DNA of 42,863 nucleotides from Bacteroidales bacterium (GTDB taxonomy: Bacteria; Bacteroidota; Bacteroidia; Bacteroidales; VadinHA17). The stretch's first letter is position 1; every line of letters starts with the position of its first letter. The notes beneath the pieces are model-generated. The model saw only the letters and a program-made list of their open reading frames with translations, was not told the origin of the DNA and made no database searches. This document shows, piece by piece, positions 38,134-42,863 of this stretch. The DNA is taken from NCBI GenBank assembly GCA_017882345.1, contig JADGPT010000004.1, positions 1 to 42,863 of the forward strand, written 5' to 3'. A program made the translations under genes and the position numbers.

Positions 38134-40632
38134 TTATTTTATAAGAGTATACTTAATAGTCTTTATCCCGTCATTAAAGTATAAGATAATAATGTACAGC
38201 CCTGACGGATAGCTTGATATATCAACTAATGTTTCAGTGGATCCGGATATCCTTGCATCTATCAGACAGATACCGGAAGAATTGAACACCTTGTATTGTA
38301 ACGGTTTATAATTATCCTGATCCTGAATATCGGTACTTAATTTTATAAGTCCCTTACCCGGATTTGGATATAATTTAACCGTATGATTGGTTATTTCAGT
38401 GATTGCATCAACCAGAGGGCTGATTTTCAAATCCTCAATAACCCATCCCCATCCATTGCCAAATGGATCGGAGTATAACCTGAATCTTACCAATAATGTA
38501 TCTCCGGCAGAAATTTTGTCAGATGGATGGTAAAGAAAAGTGTGCTTTTGAAGCATGGCTTCAGTTCCTGTAAATGTTGAGTTGTTCCCGACAATACTAC
38601 TATTATATGCTGTTTCCCATGATGAGAATAATCTGCTGTCGTATCCGTCTAAAAGATTAAACCATGTCTTGCCAAAGTTTTTTGAACCTTCCACAATGAC
38701 ATAATCATAAAAACCAGATGATCCGAAGACAGATCCGGCTTCTCCTGGTTCAACAAGAACAAGTTCATTGAAGCTGAATAGCATACCGGACTCATTAAAT
38801 ATAAGGGGATGTCTTAGAATCGAAGTGTACTCAATACTTTTATTGTTATCTTCCGGACTCTCATAGGGGTGTTTTGTATTAAGACCATATTTACTGAAAC
38901 CGGTTGGCTTCGTAATTGTAAATCCAATATTAAAGAAGTCGGGTGCAGTTGTTGAAAAATCAGTGGAATACTTCGGGAGTGTTGAAGAGACTCCCTCAAC
39001 AGGTATTGATAGAAAACCTGATTTCGGCAACATCGCAATATTCGGGGTCATAGCTTTGTCAACGGCAAATATTTTATACTCTATTGAATCATGTCCTTTT
39101 AAGGATAAGGATCTGGCATTAAAAACAGCGCTGTAATTATCGGGTTTCCCCTCTTTCAAACGGATAAATTTTGAAGACCCCATATTTATTTTGTATTCAA
39201 CATAGACTGAATCTACGCCAAGATTATCAGTTACTCTGGCATTGAACTTTATGGAATCAACTGTCTGTAAATAATAAGCAACCGGAGTATGAGTTATTAC
39301 CGGTTTAACGGTATCAATTCCAATAAAAATATGATAACGGTTATTTTTCAGACCGGGAAAATCTTTAAATACGGAGGGAGATCTGTACGTCCTTAGAAAG
39401 TAATCCTCAACAAAGAAATAATATTGCAATTCCGAATTATATGAAGGGATAGTAATCGTAGTATTATAGCTGTCGTTGGAAGTTGGTGAGGTAAGGTAAA
39501 GAGTGTCGCTTGTCAGAAAGTTATTAAAAGAGAATACAACCCCAACCCTGTTATGATTATAAGTAGTATCTGATTTAATGATTGCAGAGAGTAAAACCTG
39601 AGTGAGATGTGCTTCTGAATCAGCCATCGGTTTGTGAATTATTCTTGTATTGATCCAGCCAAGATCACCAAGTATCGAAAATGTGTATTTGCCGGGATCA
39701 TGGAGTGCCTCTCCAAGGTCAATAAAAGGAGTCATCAGTGAATTTTCACGCGGAGTTGTCGTTGTATCGAGATGGGAAATGCTTGATCCTGCGTCCCAGG
39801 TGGAGGGAGCATATAATTTGGCTCTTAAGATTGAATAGTGTTTCGAATCTGAATAATTTCTTAACAGAGGACCATTAAAATAAAGTTGATTTCCAATAAG
39901 CTGACTCCTGAGGTTGGTTGAATTATTGAGGAATTTCAAAGTATCAGTTAATCTGTTCCCATTGGAGTTTTCAACAAAAGTATCGTATATCATTGGAACA
40001 GAATTTATTCCCCACGATCCAGTTGTTCCATCGGTGTTAAAGCTGTCAAAGAAACCCAGTCCATGGCAGATCTCATGGAGTGCAACTGTAATAAGATCGT
40101 ATTTCTGGGCAGGTACTTGTCCGTCAGTGCCAAGATACCAGTTTATTGAACTGTTAACTGCCAGTGATATATCGCCCTGTAAATCAGCGTTAAGACTTAC
40201 TCCTGTTATCTTTTCAGCCAGCGCGACAGGGTAAAGCGACAATGGGTCCAGGGCATCAATGGTCCATCCTCCGGCATATCCTGTGATTGTTGAATGAGCC
40301 AGCACTCCTGCAGTAGAAATTTTCTCCCAGCTCGCGTTAACGGTGAACTTTGTATCGGCCGGAAGCAGTTTTTCCAATATTGAGGCGGCATACTCCATTG
40401 CAGCTTTTGCCTGAGTGGAAAAGCCAGTATAATAGATAATTATAGATCCTCCGTTCTTTGAACCGGCCTTTCTGAAGAATTCGGCAGGAGGCGGAATGTA
40501 AAATTTATTCACCTTATTGCTGGCGTAACAGACTCCGGTTACAGATGAATTCTTAATCAGGTCCTGTGCCATGAGAGGAAGAACCGGATTAAGAATCAGA
40601 AAACAGGCAAAAAGAGAAAGAAGTCGTCTCAT
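38134..40632 (-). CDS. Secreted metzincin-like metalloprotease with type IX sorting domain
   Basis: The 832-residue protein has a signal peptide (residues 1-22, ending LPLMA). A zinc protease motif HEICHGLGFFD lies at 186-196: H186, E187, H190, G193 and D196, the HExxHxxGxxD form in which aspartate takes the place of the third histidine. A possible Met-turn SLMTP follows near residue 297. The middle region looks like beta-sandwich domains. The C-terminus has LYPNPGKGLIKL and a terminal strand pattern ending in YTLIK, typical of the type A T9SS sorting signal. It is therefore predicted to be secreted through the outer membrane by PorSS and cleaved. It is monocistronic with a terminator. Confidence 0.87.
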   Translation of the reverse strand: MRRLLSLFACFLILNPVLPLMAQDLIKNSSVTGVCYASNKVNKFYIPPPAEFFRKAGSKNGGSIIIYYTGFSTQAKAAMEYAASILEKLLPADTKFTVNASWEKISTAGVLAHSTITGYAGGWTIDALDPLSLYPVALAEKITGVSLNADLQGDISLAVNSSINWYLGTDGQVPAQKYDLITVALHEICHGLGFFDSFNTDGTTGSWGINSVPMIYDTFVENSNGNRLTDTLKFLNNSTNLRSQLIGNQLYFNGPLLRNYSDSKHYSILRAKLYAPSTWDAGSSISHLDTTTTPRENSLMTPFIDLGEALHDPGKYTFSILGDLGWINTRIIHKPMADSEAHLTQVLLSAIIKSDTTYNHNRVGVVFSFNNFLTSDTLYLTSPTSNDSYNTTITIPSYNSELQYYFFVEDYFLRTYRSPSVFKDFPGLKNNRYHIFIGIDTVKPVITHTPVAYYLQTVDSIKFNARVTDNLGVDSVYVEYKINMGSSKFIRLKEGKPDNYSAVFNARSLSLKGHDSIEYKIFAVDKAMTPNIAMLPKSGFLSIPVEGVSSTLPKYSTDFSTTAPDFFNIGFTITKPTGFSKYGLNTKHPYESPEDNNKSIEYTSILRHPLIFNESGMLFSFNELVLVEPGEAGSVFGSSGFYDYVIVEGSKNFGKTWFNLLDGYDSRLFSSWETAYNSSIVGNNSTFTGTEAMLQKHTFLYHPSDKISAGDTLLVRFRLYSDPFGNGWGWVIEDLKISPLVDAITEITNHTVKLYPNPGKGLIKLSTDIQDQDNYKPLQYKVFNSSGICLIDARISGSTETLVDISSYPSGLYIIILYFNDGIKTIKYTLIK

Positions 40633-40776
40633 GGATTAGTCACCGGCACTGTTTAAAATTTAAGGTAAAACATTTATCTTTTCTGTATAACAGACTGCTT
40701 TGTGTTCATGAGTAAGAAATTTCAGGTTTCTTTTTCAATATTTTTGATGTTATTGGTGAGATTAATTAAGGGAGAT

Positions 40777-42522
40777 TTAAGTAATATCAAGATTAAACGT
40801 TTTCTTCATGTCCTTTAGAATGGGATATTTATTCGTGAGATAATTAAGCTTTTGTTCATCAGAATATAAAATTTCACTTGATTCGGAAAGGTCCACTGTT
40901 GTTTCAATTTCTATATCTGACATGATGAACCTGTTTTCAAGAAAACTTACGAGTTTTGGTCTGTAATTTAAAATAAATATATCCTTTTGAGCAGCATTAC
41001 TGAGATGGATTTTTATTGTCTGATCATTTTCCAGTTCAGGTCTGATCGATTTAAACATGCTTACGATTCTGGTACCCTCTCCTTTCAACTTATCCGTAAA
41101 TTCCAGCCAGGCTGATTCGAAAGCCTGTGGAGTGAATACATCCTTAGGTTTTAAATGAACTTCAGGATCATTCAAAACAGATTTCTCTTCCTGTTTATTG
41201 GCTGGCAGGATATCATCTGAAATGATTTCTTTTATTGAGAATGTTTTGGATGGTTTTTCGATAACAGGATCATGCTTACCGGAAGTTAATTCCGTATTAA
41301 TAACCCTTTTTTCAGGAGGTTGAACCTCCTGGCGCAAAATCTCTGATTTTGAAGGGAGATTCAGGTCTTCTTCCTGTTTTTTTAATTGCCCGGTATCAGA
41401 CTTTTTTTTTTCTGAGGGCTCTGTTGCTTCATTCATTAACCTGCACAACCTGATGAGTGAAAGCTCTATGTGCAATCGTGGATTCTTACTGCTTTTATAT
41501 GTAAGATCGCAATTATTTCCAATCTCTAATGCTTTGAACAGGAAATCAGCAGGGCAGTTCCCTGTCTGTTGAACATACTTTTTTTTAATTGCAGGTGTCG
41601 CTTCGAGCAGACGTAATGTAGAGTCATCTTTGCTAACCAGGAGATCACGAAGGTGACTGTTGAGTCCGGATATAAAATTATGACCGTCAAATCCTTTCTC
41701 AAGTACTTCATTAAATGTTAATAATATCGAGGAGATATCACCGGTCATTGCAGCATCGACGCATTTAAAATAATACTCATAATCGAGCACATTCAGATTA
41801 TCAATTACATCCTTATATGTTATTGTTTTTCCACTAAGACTGACTATCTGATCAAAAATTGATAGCGCATCACGTAAAGCTCCATCAGCTTTCTGCCCTA
41901 TAATATGAAGCGCTTCCTCTGCGGCAGATATCCCTTCATTTTTAGCTACATACATCAATCTGCCAACAATGTCTTCAATCCTTATCCTGTTAAAATCGAA
42001 TATCTGGCACCGGGAGAGAATAGTTGGAATTATTTTATGCTTTTCTGTAGTGGCAAGAATAAAAATAGCATGAGAAGGAGGTTCTTCGAGTGTTTTAAGA
42101 AAAGCATTGAAGGCTGATGCAGAGAGCATGTGAACTTCATCTATTATATAGATACTGTATTTTCCGATCTGTGGAGGGATCCTTACCTGGTCGTTCAGGC
42201 TTCTTATATCTTCAACCTTATTATTAGAGGCAGCATCAAGTTCATGAATATTAAATGATCTCGATGAATTGAATGACAGACACGATTCACATTCATCGCA
42301 AGCCTCGAGGTTCTCCCCCAGGTTGCTGCAATTAATTGTTTTGGCAAAGATCCTGGCGCAGGTCGTCTTCCCAACGCCCCTCGGTCCGCAAAAAAGATAA
42401 GCTTGTGCAAGATGGTTGTTCTTAATAGCACTTTTCAGCGTATTTGTAATAGAATCCTGACCAATTACCATATCAAAACTGGCAGGACGGTATTTCCTTG
42501 CTGAAACAATGAAGTTTTCCAT
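40777..42522 (-). CDS. dnaX: DNA polymerase III subunit gamma/tau
   Basis: This 581-residue clamp-loader ATPase has Walker A GPRGVGKTT (46-54), the zinc module C65, C75, C78 and C81, Walker B IIDEVHML (from 126), and the SRC motif (170-172) with the arginine finger. The C-terminal third is a low-complexity, charged linker followed by a tau-like domain. No slippery A-run with an obvious stem was noticed for gamma production. It is single, divergent from rpsF. Confidence 0.95.
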   Translation of the reverse strand: MENFIVSARKYRPASFDMVIGQDSITNTLKSAIKNNHLAQAYLFCGPRGVGKTTCARIFAKTINCSNLGENLEACDECESCLSFNSSRSFNIHELDAASNNKVEDIRSLNDQVRIPPQIGKYSIYIIDEVHMLSASAFNAFLKTLEEPPSHAIFILATTEKHKIIPTILSRCQIFDFNRIRIEDIVGRLMYVAKNEGISAAEEALHIIGQKADGALRDALSIFDQIVSLSGKTITYKDVIDNLNVLDYEYYFKCVDAAMTGDISSILLTFNEVLEKGFDGHNFISGLNSHLRDLLVSKDDSTLRLLEATPAIKKKYVQQTGNCPADFLFKALEIGNNCDLTYKSSKNPRLHIELSLIRLCRLMNEATEPSEKKKSDTGQLKKQEEDLNLPSKSEILRQEVQPPEKRVINTELTSGKHDPVIEKPSKTFSIKEIISDDILPANKQEEKSVLNDPEVHLKPKDVFTPQAFESAWLEFTDKLKGEGTRIVSMFKSIRPELENDQTIKIHLSNAAQKDIFILNYRPKLVSFLENRFIMSDIEIETTVDLSESSEILYSDEQKLNYLTNKYPILKDMKKTFNLDIT

Positions 42523-42559
42523 AAATTACTGACTCTTGATTTTCAAAATTCGTGAAACA

Positions 42560-42567
42560 CAAATATA
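42560..42567 (-). promoter_or_regulatory. Predicted -7 box of dnaX
   Basis: On the minus strand, this is TATATTTG, a perfect TAnnTTTG match, 38 bases before the start. The upstream side is the purine-rich tract, which hides any -33 element. Confidence 0.45.
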
Positions 42568-42599
42568 GACAAAAAGGAAAAAGGAAAAAGGTAAAGGGA
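42568..42599 (+). repeat. Short A/G-rich repeat tract between dnaX and rpsF
   Basis: GACAAAAAGGAAAAAGG is followed by another GAAAAAGG unit and GTAAAGGG. It has the GACAAAA opening and the skewed composition of the two longer tracts near nuoH and nuoN but lacks the CCGCAA part. It may be a reduced member of the same group. Confidence 0.55.
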
Positions 42600-42704
42600 A
42601 ACAAAATCCATTAAACATAAAGGTAACAAAGATCTTTTTGCCCCCATAAAGTATTGCAGGGTTTAGTTGAAAACACTAATTTCTGATTTTTTCATCACTT
42701 AATT

Positions 42705-42734
42705 TTTGAATAAAGCAAAATAGTTGTACTTTTG
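42705..42734 (+). promoter_or_regulatory. Predicted promoter of rpsF
   Basis: TTTG (42705-42708) is followed after 18 bases by TACTTTTG (42727-42734). Both fit the Bacteroidota consensus, with spacing one base short. The leader to the rpsF start would be about 32 bases. Confidence 0.7.
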
Positions 42735-42772
42735 CGAGCCAAAATCATATAACTAATAAACAAATAATTACT

Positions 42773-42863
42773 ATGTTGAATCAGTACGAAACCGTTTTCA
42801 TTGCAACTCCCGTTTTATCTGAGAACCAGATGAAGGAAGCGGTACAGAAATTCAAGAAGGTCA
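42773..42863 (+). CDS. rpsF: 30S ribosomal protein S6 (partial, runs off the right edge)
   Basis: The first 30 residues are visible. They start MLNQYETVFIATPVLSE, which matches the N-terminus of Bacteroidota S6, including the YETVFI strand and the QMKEAV helix. S6 binds the 30S platform with S18. In this phylum rpsF usually heads an operon with rpsR and rplI, which would lie outside the window. No clear S6:S18-binding leader motif (a CCG bulge) is seen in the short leader. Confidence 0.9.
   Translation, partial: MLNQYETVFIATPVLSENQMKEAVQKFKKV

Noticed and set aside
42735-42772. S6:S18-binding autoregulatory leader
   Set aside because: The leader is short and AU-rich and lacks the CCG bulge expected of that motif.

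Overview
The window reads as a chromosomal segment of an anaerobic or facultatively anaerobic member of the Bacteroidota. The evidence is a roughly 1,108-residue SecA, a secreted protease with a C-terminal type IX secretion sorting domain, an 11-subunit complex I without NuoEFG, start-proximal TAnnTTTG promoter boxes (the phylum's -7 element) and few strong Shine-Dalgarno sites. No rRNA, tRNA, CRISPR array, insertion sequence or prophage was seen. The left edge cuts an iron-sulfur protein gene and the right edge cuts rpsF.

Left third (1-16.8 kb): two divergent redox operons share a 276-base promoter region. On the minus strand, hdrC-hdrB-hdrA-flxD-flxC-flxB(partial) encodes a soluble heterodisulfide-reductase-like complex with Flx electron-input subunits. 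On the plus strand, nuoA-B-C-D-H-I-J-K-L-M-N encodes a complex I that lacks the NADH module and so needs another donor, probably reduced ferredoxin. The layout suggests, but does not prove, that the Hdr/Flx complex makes or balances the ferredoxin pool that the pump uses. Two low-complexity, T-poor repeat tracts with the same internal order lie before nuoH and after nuoN. A small conserved gene follows, then a decayed sensor-kinase fragment directly before a lone receiver-domain gene.

Middle (16.8-25.3 kb): minus-strand housekeeping genes are aroE, a phosphosulfolactate synthase homologue, a TPR protein, folD, ffh and argS. A plus-strand beta-propeller protein sits among them. The 334-base gap upstream of it holds an intrinsic terminator that ends no recognised gene.

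Right (25.4-42.9 kb): a SiaC-like protein is followed by a three-gene plus-strand operon. Its products are a Memo-AMMECR1 fusion with an N-terminal signal sequence, a multi-pass membrane protein with a degenerate spermidine-synthase-like domain, and a radical SAM protein with a Tat-like N-terminus. This predicted membrane or extracytoplasmic version of the AmmeMemoRadiSam set is the most interesting system here. It is followed by ligA, a small conserved protein and dapA, then convergent secA, the secreted metalloprotease and dnaX on the minus strand, and finally rpsF.
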